63,114 nt of DNA, taken from the NCBI GenBank assembly GCA_934502625.1, contig CAKSUQ010000013.1:1-63114 (forward strand), written 5' to 3'. Positions 1 to 9,285 of this stretch are shown here, in pieces. Numbering within the stretch: the first letter of the stretch is position 1; each line of letters starts with the position of its first letter. Both the position numbers and the translations under genes were made by a program. The notes beneath the pieces were generated by a model. That model saw only the letters and a program-made list of their open reading frames with translations. It made no database searches and was not told where the DNA came from. Origin of the DNA: an uncultured Gemmiger sp. GTDB lineage: Bacteria; Bacillota; Clostridia; Oscillospirales; Ruminococcaceae.

Positions 1-324
1 GTCGGGCAGACCTTTTTCCCGCAGGGCGGTGTCTGCCAGCGCGAACAGCTCACACTCCATAGCCGCCAGCACGGCAAAGCTCTGGCGCAGACGCGCGGCA
101 GTAACGCCCACCACCCGTACATGGCGGTTGGGCAGACGCTCCAGCAGCCCCTCGTTTTGCAGCTGCTGCATCGCCTCGCGCACCGGCAGACGGCTGATAC
201 CCAGCTGCGCGGCAATATCTTCCTGCCGCAGCTCGGCACCATCCGGCAGCTCACCCGCGTATATTTCCCGCCGCAATGCATCGGCGGCTTGGTCTTTTAA
301 AGGGATGATTGCAACACTTTCCAT
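1..324 (-). CDS. GntR-family transcriptional regulator, N-terminal part (cut by window edge)
   Basis: The minus strand reads open from an ATG at 324 to the window edge, giving 108 residues beginning MESVAIIPLKDQAADALRREIYAG. The sequence that follows (ELRQEDIAAQLGISRLPVREAMQQLQNEGLLERLPNRH) is the winged helix-turn-helix of the FadR/FCD branch of GntR repressors, with the typical SRxPVREA recognition helix. Residues after about 75 (LRQSFAVLAAMECELFAL) are the start of the helical effector domain. The ATG has a good AAAGGA ribosome site 7 bases upstream (332-337) and a clear promoter. The ligand cannot be told because the effector domain is missing. Confidence 0.85.
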   Translation of the reverse strand, partial: MESVAIIPLKDQAADALRREIYAGELPDGAELRQEDIAAQLGISRLPVREAMQQLQNEGLLERLPNRHVRVVGVTAARLRQSFAVLAAMECELFALADTALREKGLPD

Positions 325-350
325 GACGGCATCCTTTCTTTTTTAATGAT

Positions 351-379
351 ATTGTATCCAAAAAGAAGCCTGTCGTCAA
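351..379 (-). promoter_or_regulatory. Promoter and likely autoregulatory operator of the GntR gene
   Basis: On the minus strand TTGACG (374-379) and TACAAT (351-356) are separated by exactly 17 bases. The imperfect palindrome TTGTATCCAA (352-361) covers the -10 box; it resembles the TTGTATACAA-like sites bound by many FadR-type GntR proteins, so autorepression is inferred. Confidence 0.6.
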
Positions 380-432
380 GTGTTCCTTATAAAATGCCCC
401 TATCATCGGGCTTCGGCTTCAACTTTTACAAA

Positions 433-490
433 TATATAGACAGCGCCCCCCTGCGCAACGCCATATACGCAAGGGGGGCGTTGTCTGTAT
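433..490 (-). terminator. Hairpin terminator after the XRE repressor gene
   Basis: The arms at 438-455 and 470-487 (GACAGCGCCCCCC opposite GGGGGGCGTTGTC) form a long GC-rich hairpin directly after the repressor stop codon, followed on the minus strand by an AT-rich stretch. The T-run is weak. The hairpin could also mark the left border of the integrated cassette. Confidence 0.5.
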
Positions 491-493
491 AAT

Positions 494-1246
494 TTATTTT
501 TTTCCGCTTTCTTCGTTGATTTCCGTAATATAATCCAGCAGCGTCATATTTTTCAGGCGATAGGTGGCCTCCTTTATAGAGTCTGCGGTATCTTCCAGAT
601 ATGACCAACTTTCACCTTCAGGCATGGAACTTTCGTCCATACGTCCGTCCAAAATTTCTTTCCATAGTGCGCGTTTTTCTTTGATTTCTGCGCCCAATTC
701 TTTGGGAACTGCATAACGGCTGTTTAGAAAGCGTTCTGCTGTCAAATCAACACCATCATCCCAAGTGATTTTATCCAGCAGTTGCTTAACCGTATGGAGC
801 GTATCTGTTGCGTTTTTCGAAAATTCGTTTTTGGGGAATTTCAAGCTGATGCTGCCGTCAACCTCGACGATTTCCATACTGCCAAATTGCAGCTGCATAT
901 TCAGTAGCAACGTGGCAATTCCCTCCGGGGTGCAGGTGTCGATAGGGAATAGCATTTGCATCGGAACATCTAACGTTTGTGCGATTTTTTCCAGATTCTC
1001 CTGGCGGGGCATTTTCAAACCGTATTCGTAATGCCGCCACAGGGTCGTATTGATTCCCGTTTTTTCTGCGGCTTCCTCCTGCGTCATTTCTCGGTAAAGG
1101 CGCAGCCGTTTGATACGATTGCCCAAAATCTTCTTCTGTTCTTGAAAATCGACCGGCGTCTTATCTGCGGAGTGAGTGTAGTTTCCGAATTCATCACGCA
1201 ACAACGCAAAATCTTTGTCACTCGCAGTTGTCCAATACATTGACAT
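494..1246 (-). CDS. XRE-family helix-turn-helix repressor of the integrase cassette
   Basis: This 250-residue protein has a Cro/CI-type helix-turn-helix at about residues 40-95 (ILGNRIKRLRLYREMTQEEA, then EKTGINTTLWRHYEYGLKMP), followed by about 150 acidic residues with no recognised domain that may dimerise or sense a signal. The start at 1246 has a GGAGGG ribosome site at 1254-1259. It is divergent from the excisionase and integrase genes, the usual place for a lysogeny-type repressor. Three copies of a CTTAAAAGTAC-type sequence lie in the divergent promoters, one just after its own -10 box, so it probably represses both itself and the excisionase-integrase operon. The element it controls is small, with no cargo gene seen in the window. 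Confidence 0.75.
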   Translation of the reverse strand: MSMYWTTASDKDFALLRDEFGNYTHSADKTPVDFQEQKKILGNRIKRLRLYREMTQEEAAEKTGINTTLWRHYEYGLKMPRQENLEKIAQTLDVPMQMLFPIDTCTPEGIATLLLNMQLQFGSMEIVEVDGSISLKFPKNEFSKNATDTLHTVKQLLDKITWDDGVDLTAERFLNSRYAVPKELGAEIKEKRALWKEILDGRMDESSMPEGESWSYLEDTADSIKEATYRLKNMTLLDYITEINEESGKK

Positions 1247-1270
1247 ACCTTTACCCTCCGCCTCGGTTCT

Positions 1271-1320
1271 GTACTTTTAAGGAACAACCTCATTATAACA
1301 AACTTTTGCTATCTATACAA
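1271..1320 (-). promoter_or_regulatory. Repressor promoter with operator copy
   Basis: TTGTAT (1315-1320), a 17-base spacer and TATAAT (1292-1297) on the minus strand form a promoter. GTACTTTTAAGGAAC (1271-1285) lies at the expected start point and is an inverted-orientation copy of the sequence found twice in the facing promoter, consistent with autoregulation. Confidence 0.65.
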
Positions 1321-1369
1321 GAGCAAGAATTCTTCTTGCGTTTTCCCTAAATTATTTTTGCAAAACCCG

Positions 1370-1419
1370 TTGACAGTAACTTAAAAGTACTATATAATTT
1401 CGATGTACCTTAAAAGTAC
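1370..1419 (+). promoter_or_regulatory. Consensus promoter of the xis-int operon with two operator copies
   Basis: TTGACA (1370-1375), a 17-base spacer and TATAAT (1393-1398) match the sigma-A consensus perfectly. One operator copy, GTAACTTAAAAGTAC (1376-1390), fills the spacer and a second, GTACCTTAAAAGTAC (1405-1419), covers the start point. They are 29 bases apart. Repressor bound here would block RNA polymerase, so excision and integration functions are expected to be silent until the repressor is removed. Confidence 0.75.
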
Positions 1420-1504
1420 ATATGCATAGTACCTTGATAATCCAATATGCCAAAACTTCCGAAACAGCTTTCGCATCTGTAAAACGCGAGAAAGGACCTC
1501 TTTT

Positions 1505-1720
1505 ATGAACCGTATTCGTACCATTCAGGGCGCAGCCGATGAACTGCGCAAACGCGATCCCGGTTGTGCCATCAGCGCACACAACATCCGTCAGCTGGTG
1601 TTGCACAAGGAAATTCCCAGCCGTAAAGCCGGGTCAAAGTATCTGGTGGCGCTGGACGATGTAGAACGCTATTTCGGACTTACCATCGACGAAAACGAAC
1701 CGAACCATGGCATCGGTTGA
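1505..1720 (+). CDS. Small excisionase-like DNA-binding protein
   Basis: This 71-residue protein has a MerR-type winged helix (AISAHNIRQLVLHKEIPSRK, then AGSKYLVALDDVERYF), the form seen in small excisionases of Firmicutes integrative elements. An AAAGGA ribosome site precedes the ATG. The gene overlaps the integrase gene by 14 bases, which implies translational coupling, and it is driven by the repressor-controlled promoter upstream. Its likely role is to bind the element ends and set the direction of recombination towards excision. The assignment rests on size, fold and neighbourhood. Confidence 0.7.
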   Translation: MNRIRTIQGAADELRKRDPGCAISAHNIRQLVLHKEIPSRKAGSKYLVALDDVERYFGLTIDENEPNHGIG

Positions 1721-2948
1721 GAAGCGCTACAACAAGGCCGGAAACCTTATTTCTTTTCGTATCCACGTTTTTCACGGGAGGGACGAATTCGGCAAGCAGC
1801 TTCCGCCTTTTATCAAAACGGTCCGTGTTCCGCCCGAATTGAACGCGCGGCAGATCGAAACGCTGATCCAGCGCGAAACTGTCCATTTTGAGGAGGAGTG
1901 CGAGCTTATCACAGCCCGTGAAAAAGAAGAAGCGGCAAAAGCCGCCGAACCGAAATGTATATCGTTCGAGGATTTTGCCGTTAAGGTTATGGAAATTAAG
2001 GAGCGCACCGGCAAGGAGAAAAGCACCCTCGCACGATATCAGGATATGCTGGATTCCCGCATCAATCCGTACTTAGGCAAGACGCCCGTGGACGAAATCA
2101 CCGGCGATATGCTGGACGATTTCTACGCCATGCTGCTCAAGCCGGGGCAGAACAAGAAAACCGGCGGCGGACTTTCCCGCAAAACGGTGTTGGAACATCA
2201 CCATGTGATCTCCACCATTATGGAACACGCCATCCGCAAGCATCTGATTGCGTTCAACCCCTGCCGTGATGCCACGCCGCCCGTGGCAGACCCGCCGATG
2301 CCGAACTACTATCAGCCCACCGACTTATCGCTGATCCGTCAGGCGCTGGAGAACGAGAGCGTCAAGTGGTACACACTGATCCATGTGCTGATGCTCTACG
2401 GCATCCGGCGCGGGGAGTGCGCGGGCATCAAGCTGAGTGCCGTAGACCTGAGGGGCAAGACCATCACCATCTGTTCCTGCGTCATGTACGACCCCAAGAA
2501 CGGTGTGTACGAGAAGCCCTACCCCAAAAAGCGCAAGCCGCGCCAGCTGCCGATTACCCCGCAGATGGACGAAATCCTGCGCCGCTACCTAAAGTGGCGC
2601 GGCGAACAGCCGGAATGGTATGGGGATCTCTGGCAGGAAAGTGGCTACCTGTTTACCAATGAGTACGGTGGACCTATGAATCCGGACAACATTACACAGT
2701 ATCTGAACCGCATGGGGGACAGGCTGCAAAAGGAAAATCCGAATTTTCCCCACCTGAACCCCCACGCCTTCCGCCATGCGGTGGCATCCATCCTTGTGGC
2801 GAACGGTACCGACATTGTGACGACAGCTGCCTTTATCGGTGACAAACCCGCCACCGTATCCGAGCGTTACGCCCACATCATCGACTCCGCCAAAATCAGG
2901 GCAGGGGACACCCTGAGCAGCGTGATTTTCGGAGATGGTAACAAATGA
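1707..2948 (+). CDS. Tyrosine site-specific recombinase (integrase)
   Basis: This 413-residue integrase has an N-terminal arm-binding region (1-75), a SAM-like core-binding domain (about 85-190) and a C-terminal catalytic domain. Visible catalytic residues are the first Arg in YGIRRGE (234 or 235), the HAFR motif (His353, Arg356) and the nucleophile Tyr388 in SERYAHII. The usual LGH box is replaced by IGDK, so the second active-site His/Trp position carries Asp379. The protein would recombine an attachment site near the initiator tRNA gene that starts 85 bases downstream. No integrated cargo is visible in the window, so the cassette is either minimal or the remainder of a larger element. Confidence 0.85.
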   Translation: MASVEKRYNKAGNLISFRIHVFHGRDEFGKQLPPFIKTVRVPPELNARQIETLIQRETVHFEEECELITAREKEEAAKAAEPKCISFEDFAVKVMEIKERTGKEKSTLARYQDMLDSRINPYLGKTPVDEITGDMLDDFYAMLLKPGQNKKTGGGLSRKTVLEHHHVISTIMEHAIRKHLIAFNPCRDATPPVADPPMPNYYQPTDLSLIRQALENESVKWYTLIHVLMLYGIRRGECAGIKLSAVDLRGKTITICSCVMYDPKNGVYEKPYPKKRKPRQLPITPQMDEILRRYLKWRGEQPEWYGDLWQESGYLFTNEYGGPMNPDNITQYLNRMGDRLQKENPNFPHLNPHAFRHAVASILVANGTDIVTTAAFIGDKPATVSERYAHIIDSAKIRAGDTLSSVIFGDGNK

Positions 2949-2949
2949 G

Positions 2950-2970
2950 TTACCACTTTGTTACCACTTT
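2950..2970 (+). repeat. TTACCACTTT direct repeat after the integrase gene
   Basis: Two copies of TTACCACTTT occur 11 bases apart, with TACCAC cores at 2951 and 2962. They lie between the integrase stop and the tRNA and may be arm-type integrase binding sites. A similarly spaced TACCAC pair occurs beside tRNA-Glu at 51104-51120. Confidence 0.5.
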
Positions 2971-2995
2971 TCTTTTTTTGCGGTCTGCAAAAGAA

Positions 2996-3030
2996 AAAGA
3001 ACGGTAAAACTTGACGTCTTACCGTTCTTT
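2996..3030 (-). terminator. Terminator of the initiator tRNA gene, possibly shared with the integrase
   Basis: Arms AAAGAACGGTAA (2996-3007) and TTACCGTTCTTT (3019-3030) form a 12-pair hairpin. On the minus strand it is followed by TTTTTCTTTT, a good T-run for the tRNA transcript. It can also stop integrase transcription from the other side. Confidence 0.75.
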
Positions 3031-3032
3031 GT

Positions 3033-3108
<76 letters not shown>

Positions 3109-3144
3109 ATATATGACACACACGCTGTTTCGCGGTGCTTGATT

Positions 3145-3173
3145 ATAATACCACAGCACGGCGTATGTGTCAA
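3145..3173 (-). promoter_or_regulatory. Promoter of the initiator tRNA
   Basis: TTGACA (3168-3173) and TATTAT (3145-3150) are spaced by 17 bases on the minus strand, with an extended -10 TGTGG directly before the TATTAT box. The strength suits a stable RNA gene. Confidence 0.7.
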
Positions 3174-3244
3174 TAGGTTTTACGAAAAAATCCTGCCAAA
3201 AATCTTACGATTTTTATGCAAGGGCTTTACGTCTGATAACCCGA

Positions 3245-4615
<1,371 letters not shown>

Positions 4616-4630
4616 TCAAACACCGCCTTC

Positions 4631-4659
4631 ATGTTACCACCACAAAAGAAATTTTTCAA
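4631..4659 (-). promoter_or_regulatory. Promoter of gdhA
   Basis: On the minus strand TTGAAA (4654-4659) and TAACAT (4631-4636) are spaced by 17 bases, about 40 bases before the gdhA start. The rest of the 4592-4760 gap holds no recognised feature. Confidence 0.5.
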
Positions 4660-4760
4660 GAGTTTTTTGTTTACTTTTCAAAATTTTGTTTGCAGCAGGC
4701 GCGCCGGTGTGCTTGTCCCGTGGACAGAATGTAAAACCGGAGTGCATAATTATACGCCGC

Positions 4761-6215
4761 TCACGGCCACATTTCCACCGGCGCATAGTCGGTGCTGCCC
4801 TGCAAAAACGCCTGCGGATCGATCAGACCGTAATCGCAGCGGTCATTGTGGACGTTGGTATGCGGCTTATAGCCAACCAGCCAGCGGCCGTCGTTCGTCT
4901 CGGCCATCAGGCTCACGCCCATGTACATGCCATCGCGGCTCTGCTGCTGGGTGACCCGCGTCGCCTCGCCGGTGTCCAGATCATAGAGGTAGTTTGTCTC
5001 GCGGGAATTGTTGTCAAGCAGCTGCACCCAGACGCTATTGCGCTGCCTGCCGGAGAAAGTCGGCATAAACCCGCTGTCGGTTTCCGGCAGATAGGCGCTG
5101 CCGGGCAGGTCATCCACCAGCTCGGTGCGGGTGCCGTCGGGTTCGTAGTAGCTCAGGCTGCTTTGGCTGTCCCATTCGCCCAGCTGCCGCCAGTTGTCCT
5201 GCACATAGATGCGGTCTTTATACAGGCTGTTCACATACTGGAGGCCGTTTTCGACCGGGATGGAAAACACCTTCTGCCGTTCCAGCGTCTGCGGGTCGTA
5301 CCAACTGTACTCGTAGGCCGCGTTTTGCAGGGCGGCTTGGTAGGCGTCCCAATCGTTGTTATCCGGGAGGGGCGCGTCGGACACAAGCCGCGCGGTCAGG
5401 AAGCGATGGTTCGCTGCCGCCATAACGACCTCGGAATTTTCCAGCGGGATGGTGTCCAGCGTGCCGTCCGTCAGATTCAGCCGATACATTTTGCTGCCCG
5501 CGCTCGTATTGCCGAATCTGCCGCCATTGGTGTACAGCGCGTTCTCGTCGCAGTAGGTGAAATACGTCTCGGACGGGAGCTGATTTTCCAGCGTCGCAAC
5601 GGTGGTGCGGACGGTCAGGTCGTCGCTGAGCCTTTCCAGCGTCGTGGGGCGGCTGTCCAGCTCATAATTATGGCGGCAGTAGTCAATGTAAGCCTCCTCG
5701 TCGGGGAAGTCCTGCGCATAGCCCTGCTCGAAAAATTCGCGGCTTTGCTTTTCCACCTCGTCCCAAGGCTGTACATCATCCAGCCCCGTATAAAATAGGT
5801 AGATGCCGCCGGGCATCACCAGCAGATCGGTGCGCGCCCAATCCTCCAGCCACGCGGGGCAGGCGGCGTTGTCGTGGGTGCAGCCCGGCACGTTGCAGAG
5901 CACGGTCTGCCGACCGGCGGCGTAGTCGGTCTTCAGCAGCAGGGCGTGCATGCTGCTGTTGTCGCCCTCCTCGTACTGGCGGGCAATTTCGTAGTAGGCG
6001 TCGCCGGTGTTCCAGCCCCAATAGCCGCCGCAGGTGCTGGGTATGCGTTCGAGCGTACCGACGTTCGCGAAGCCGGGCGTGGTCTGTTCCTGCGCGGGTT
6101 GCACGGCGGCCTCCGCCGTCTCGACGGTAGCCTCCGGCCGGGCAGCCGCGGGTTGTGCTGCACAGCCCGCCAGCAGCGCCAGCGCGGCCCATGTACAGGT
6201 CACTTTTTTCAGCAT
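4761..6215 (-). CDS. Lipoprotein of unknown function, distal gene of the two-component operon
   Basis: The 484-residue product starts at the ATG at 6215, chosen because a perfect AGGAGGT ribosome site lies just upstream and the first residues (MLKKVTCTWAALALLAGC) form a lipoprotein signal with LAGC as the lipobox. After a linker rich in Ala, Glu and Gln, the chain contains many short beta-rich segments with alternating Tyr and Asp residues, such as SKMYRLNLTDGTLDTIPLEN and TNYLYDLDTGEATRVTQQQ, as in propeller-like surface lipoproteins. No enzyme motif is seen. It follows the 272-residue exported protein and is co-oriented with the sensor kinase and regulator, so a role in sensing or in the response at the membrane is inferred. 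Confidence 0.75.
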   Translation of the reverse strand: MLKKVTCTWAALALLAGCAAQPAAARPEATVETAEAAVQPAQEQTTPGFANVGTLERIPSTCGGYWGWNTGDAYYEIARQYEEGDNSSMHALLLKTDYAAGRQTVLCNVPGCTHDNAACPAWLEDWARTDLLVMPGGIYLFYTGLDDVQPWDEVEKQSREFFEQGYAQDFPDEEAYIDYCRHNYELDSRPTTLERLSDDLTVRTTVATLENQLPSETYFTYCDENALYTNGGRFGNTSAGSKMYRLNLTDGTLDTIPLENSEVVMAAANHRFLTARLVSDAPLPDNNDWDAYQAALQNAAYEYSWYDPQTLERQKVFSIPVENGLQYVNSLYKDRIYVQDNWRQLGEWDSQSSLSYYEPDGTRTELVDDLPGSAYLPETDSGFMPTFSGRQRNSVWVQLLDNNSRETNYLYDLDTGEATRVTQQQSRDGMYMGVSLMAETNDGRWLVGYKPHTNVHNDRCDYGLIDPQAFLQGSTDYAPVEMWP

Positions 6216-6235
6216 GATGTACCTCCTGTCTGTTG

Positions 6236-7054
6236 TTATGGATTTTCCAGCGAAAGGGCGATGGAATAATACTGCCGTTCCACGCCGTTCGTCTTGTAGG
6301 GTTTGTGGGCGGCGGCCACGACCGCGCCGCCGTTTTGGCTGTACAGCGCCGTTGTGTAGCTCCAGTCCGTGCGCGTTGCCCAGTCGCCGAGGCTTGCCAG
6401 CCCGGCCTGCTCGGTGAAGGCCGTCAGCGCGGTTTCGTCGGCGTCTGGCAGGTCTTTTTCGCCCGGTGCCGAGATCCACACCGAGATAACCTGCCCCGTG
6501 CGGCTGTCCATCGTCAGCGAGAGCGCCGTGCAGACGCTGCCGTCCAGCACCATGCAACGGCGCAGCACCAGCACGCCCACGCTGTCAAAGGTGTAATACA
6601 CGGTGTTCATCGGGTAATAGGAGCCGCTGTAGTCGGTATAATCCGGGCTTTCGGTGTCCGTCCAGTCCAGCGCGCAGTCCACCCACGGCCGGGGGATCGC
6701 GCCCGCGTCGGCCAGACTTTGCAGCGCGTCTGCCACGGTGATCTTGTAGTCGGTGTTCCAGTCCATGCTGCCGAAGTAGCTGGCATTCTGGCTGATGTAA
6801 ATTTGCGGGCGCATCGGCGCTGCTTCGGCGGGTTCGGCCTCCACGGCGGTGCGCTGGGTCTGCCGCGCGCGCAGCTGGCGCAGCAGGTAGTAATCCTTGC
6901 CGGTGGGCGTCGGCGCGGTGTAGGGATCGGCCACGGTTTGCTGCCTACCGAAGTAGGCTGCATCCACGCCGCGCAGAAACACTGCCGGTGCCGCTGCACA
7001 GACGGCCACTGCCGCCGCGCAGAGCAGATAGGCCATGCCTTGCTTTCTTGTCAT
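6236..7054 (-). CDS. Exported or membrane-anchored protein of unknown function
   Basis: The 272-residue product starts with a signal anchor (residues 5-27, GMAYLLCAAAVAVCAAAPAV) and has an extracellular domain rich in Tyr, Asp and Thr. No known motif was recognised. Its ATG overlaps the stop of the histidine kinase gene by four bases (7051-7054), so the two are translationally coupled, and the lipoprotein gene follows after about 20 bases. This arrangement of regulator, kinase and exported accessory proteins suggests that it modulates or serves the kinase signal, but this is inference only. Confidence 0.7.
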   Translation of the reverse strand: MTRKQGMAYLLCAAAVAVCAAAPAVFLRGVDAAYFGRQQTVADPYTAPTPTGKDYYLLRQLRARQTQRTAVEAEPAEAAPMRPQIYISQNASYFGSMDWNTDYKITVADALQSLADAGAIPRPWVDCALDWTDTESPDYTDYSGSYYPMNTVYYTFDSVGVLVLRRCMVLDGSVCTALSLTMDSRTGQVISVWISAPGEKDLPDADETALTAFTEQAGLASLGDWATRTDWSYTTALYSQNGGAVVAAAHKPYKTNGVERQYYSIALSLENP

Positions 7055-8388
7055 TCCGCCGCCCCCTTTCGCAGCCAGACCGTCACGCGGGTACCCTGCC
7101 CCGGCGCACTTTCGATCTGCAAGGTGCTGCCGTGTACCTCGGCGATGCGCTTGCAGAGCGCCAGACCCAGACCGCTGCCGCCCTGCTTGCGCGCGCGGGA
7201 TTTGTCCACCATGTAAAACGGCTCGGTCACCCGCGCCAGCTGTTCGGGTGGGATGCCGCAGCCGTGGTCGGCCACGGTCAGGCGCACCGTTTCGCCGTCC
7301 GGTTCTGCCGTGACGGAAATCGGGTCGCCGGGTGCCCCGGCCTTGACGGCATTGCCGACAAGGTTGCAGAGCAAGTCCAGCAGCAAATCGGGGTCAGCCT
7401 GCACGACGGTGCCGCTTTCGGGCAGCTGCAAAGCTGCCGCAGGGCAGGCCGCCCGCAGCTTCGGCCAGAGGGTGCGCAGCACGGTCGGCTGTAAGGTGAT
7501 GTGCTCCTCCCCCAGACCCAGCAGCGCCAGCAACTTGCCGCTCAGGGCTTCCAGCCGCCGCCCCTCGTGGACGATGGCGGACGCGGCCTCGCGCTGTTCC
7601 TCCGGGTCGGTCTGCATCGTGTAGAGCATGTCCGCATAGCCGATGATCGAGGTCATCGGGGTTTTCAGCTCGTGGGCGAACGCCCCCATGAAGTCCTCGC
7701 GGCTGCGCACGTCGTTTTCCAGCGCCGTGATCTTTTCCTGCACGGCATCCGCCATCTTGTCAAAGCTGCGGCTCACGGTCTCGATCTCGTCGCCGGTGCG
7801 CAGGGCGGTGCGGCGGGTGTAGTCGCCGTCCGCGATCTCGGCGCTGACGGCGGTCAGGGTGCGCAGCGGGCGGGTCATGCGCCCGGCCAGCAGCGCCGTC
7901 ACGGCGGTACCGGCGGCCAGCACCGCCGCCTCCAGCAGCAAAAACCGCCGCAGTGCCGCGCCGCGTGCCCGGTACAGCTCGGTCAGATCGTAGCAGGTCA
8001 CCAGCTGCAAGCCGCCCTGCAGGTCACTGCCGTAGCAGGCGACGACCGCGCCGCCGCTGCGCAAGACCTGCATGGCCGCGTCGGGCAGCGGGGCGGGCGC
8101 CAGCGGGTTTTCGGCAATTAGCACGCCGTCGCGCCAGAGGGCGGCGGTATCATACTGCTGCACCAGCGCTGCCAGCGCGGCGTCATCCAGTGCCTCGCCC
8201 CGGCGCTGGCGGTCTAGGATTTCGTTTTGCAAAAGGGTGCAGGTCTGCCGGTGGGTGTCCGCGTTGACGGCCTCGGTGCGGCGCAGCTGGCTGGCGAAAT
8301 CGCTGTAGAGCAGCACGCACCCGCCCAGACCGAAGGACGCCGCCAGCACCAGCACCAGCAGGCAGATCATTTTTTGGGCGTATCGCAT
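7051..8388 (-). CDS. Sensor histidine kinase
   Basis: This 445-residue membrane kinase has an N-terminal membrane helix (about 8-28), an extracellular sensor (30-145), a second helix (148-168), a HAMP linker (170-222) and the transmitter. His239 in AFAHELKTPMTS is the phosphorylated residue. The ATP-binding domain shows the N box (CNLVGNAVKAG, Asn346), the G1 box DHGCGIP (374-380) and the G2 box GGSGLGLAL (403-411). The gene overlaps the response-regulator gene by 22 bases and the next exported-protein gene by four. The sensed signal is unknown. Confidence 0.93.
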   Translation of the reverse strand: MRYAQKMICLLVLVLAASFGLGGCVLLYSDFASQLRRTEAVNADTHRQTCTLLQNEILDRQRRGEALDDAALAALVQQYDTAALWRDGVLIAENPLAPAPLPDAAMQVLRSGGAVVACYGSDLQGGLQLVTCYDLTELYRARGAALRRFLLLEAAVLAAGTAVTALLAGRMTRPLRTLTAVSAEIADGDYTRRTALRTGDEIETVSRSFDKMADAVQEKITALENDVRSREDFMGAFAHELKTPMTSIIGYADMLYTMQTDPEEQREAASAIVHEGRRLEALSGKLLALLGLGEEHITLQPTVLRTLWPKLRAACPAAALQLPESGTVVQADPDLLLDLLCNLVGNAVKAGAPGDPISVTAEPDGETVRLTVADHGCGIPPEQLARVTEPFYMVDKSRARKQGGSGLGLALCKRIAEVHGSTLQIESAPGQGTRVTVWLRKGAAE

Positions 8389-9050
8389 GGTGACTCCTTT
8401 CGCAGGCGGTATCCGATTTTGAAAACGGTCTCGATCCGGTCGCCCCAGCCGAGCTTCTTGCGCAGCCGGGCGATGTGGGTGTCGACGGTGCGCAGGCTTT
8501 CGCTGTCGGGCAGGCCGCCCCAGACGCGCTCGTAGATCACGTCGCGGTAGAGCGCCGCGCCCCGGTTGCGCATCAGCAGCTCCAGCAGGTCAAATTCCAG
8601 CCGCCGCAGCTCCAGCGGCTCGCCGTTCTGCCGCGCCACGCGGTCGACTGTGTCGAGCACCACGTCGTAGGCGGCCAGCTCCCGCCCGCCGCGCCCGGTG
8701 CGGCGCAGCACCGTCTCCATGCGGGCGACAAGCTCCTCCGCCGCGAAGGGCTTTGTGATGTAGTCGTCCGCGCCCAGCCGCAGCCCCAGCACGCGGTCTT
8801 TCACAGCGCTTTTCGCCGTCAGGAAGATGACCGGCACCCCCTGCGGCCGCAGACATTCCAGCAGCTCGTACCCGTCCAAGCCGGGCAGCATGACATCCAG
8901 AATTGCCATGTCAAAATCGATTTTCTCTATTAAGTCTGCCGCCGTCTGGCCGTCCTCGGCCACGGTGCAGCGGTATCCGGCGCGGGTCAGCGTCATCTCA
9001 ATGAGCCGTGCGATCAGGTGCTCATCCTCCACGATCAGTATATGGGTCAT
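8367..9050 (-). CDS. OmpR/PhoB-family response regulator
   Basis: The 227-residue regulator has a receiver domain with acidic residues near the start (VEDE), phospho-acceptor Asp52 (ILDVMLPGLDG), Thr78 (FLTAKS) and Lys100 (ITKPF), followed by a winged-helix DNA-binding domain from about residue 125 (LRTVDTHIARLRKKLG, KIGYRLRKE). It is the first gene of the operon and would be phosphorylated by the kinase encoded directly after it. Two 11-base direct repeats overlapping its own -35 region look like its binding site. Confidence 0.94.
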   Translation of the reverse strand: MTHILIVEDEHLIARLIEMTLTRAGYRCTVAEDGQTAADLIEKIDFDMAILDVMLPGLDGYELLECLRPQGVPVIFLTAKSAVKDRVLGLRLGADDYITKPFAAEELVARMETVLRRTGRGGRELAAYDVVLDTVDRVARQNGEPLELRRLEFDLLELLMRNRGAALYRDVIYERVWGGLPDSESLRTVDTHIARLRKKLGWGDRIETVFKIGYRLRKESPCDTPKK

Positions 9051-9072
9051 CTGTATCCCTCTCTTTGGCGGT

Positions 9073-9105
9073 ATTGTATCCCCCGGATGTGTCCCGGTTG
9101 TGTCC
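9073..9105 (-). promoter_or_regulatory. Promoter of the two-component operon with tandem 11-base repeats
   Basis: On the plus strand CGGATGTGTCC (9084-9094) is directly followed by CGGTTGTGTCC (9095-9105), repeated with an 11-base period. The minus-strand -10 box TACAAT lies at 9073-9078, so the repeats cover the spacer and the -35 position. Tandem repeats of this period are typical OmpR/PhoB-family sites, and autoregulation is inferred. Confidence 0.5.
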
Positions 9106-9285
9106 TGCCCGCTTTTATTTTACATCTTTTGGGGGATTTTGGAAGGGGGCATATCGCAGAAGTCTGCGTCCGCCCACGCCGCTATAAAACTGCCACCGCA
9201 AATTCACAAATTTTTATTTCTTTTTCCCCTTCTGTCGTGCTATAATGTGGAAAACTGCACACGCTATTATAAAAGGAGAATCACG

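Noticed and set aside
340..500. Duplicate of the tRNA-fMet 3' end as left attachment site of the integrase cassette
   Set aside because: No segment matching the tRNA end was found on the left side of the repressor gene within the window.
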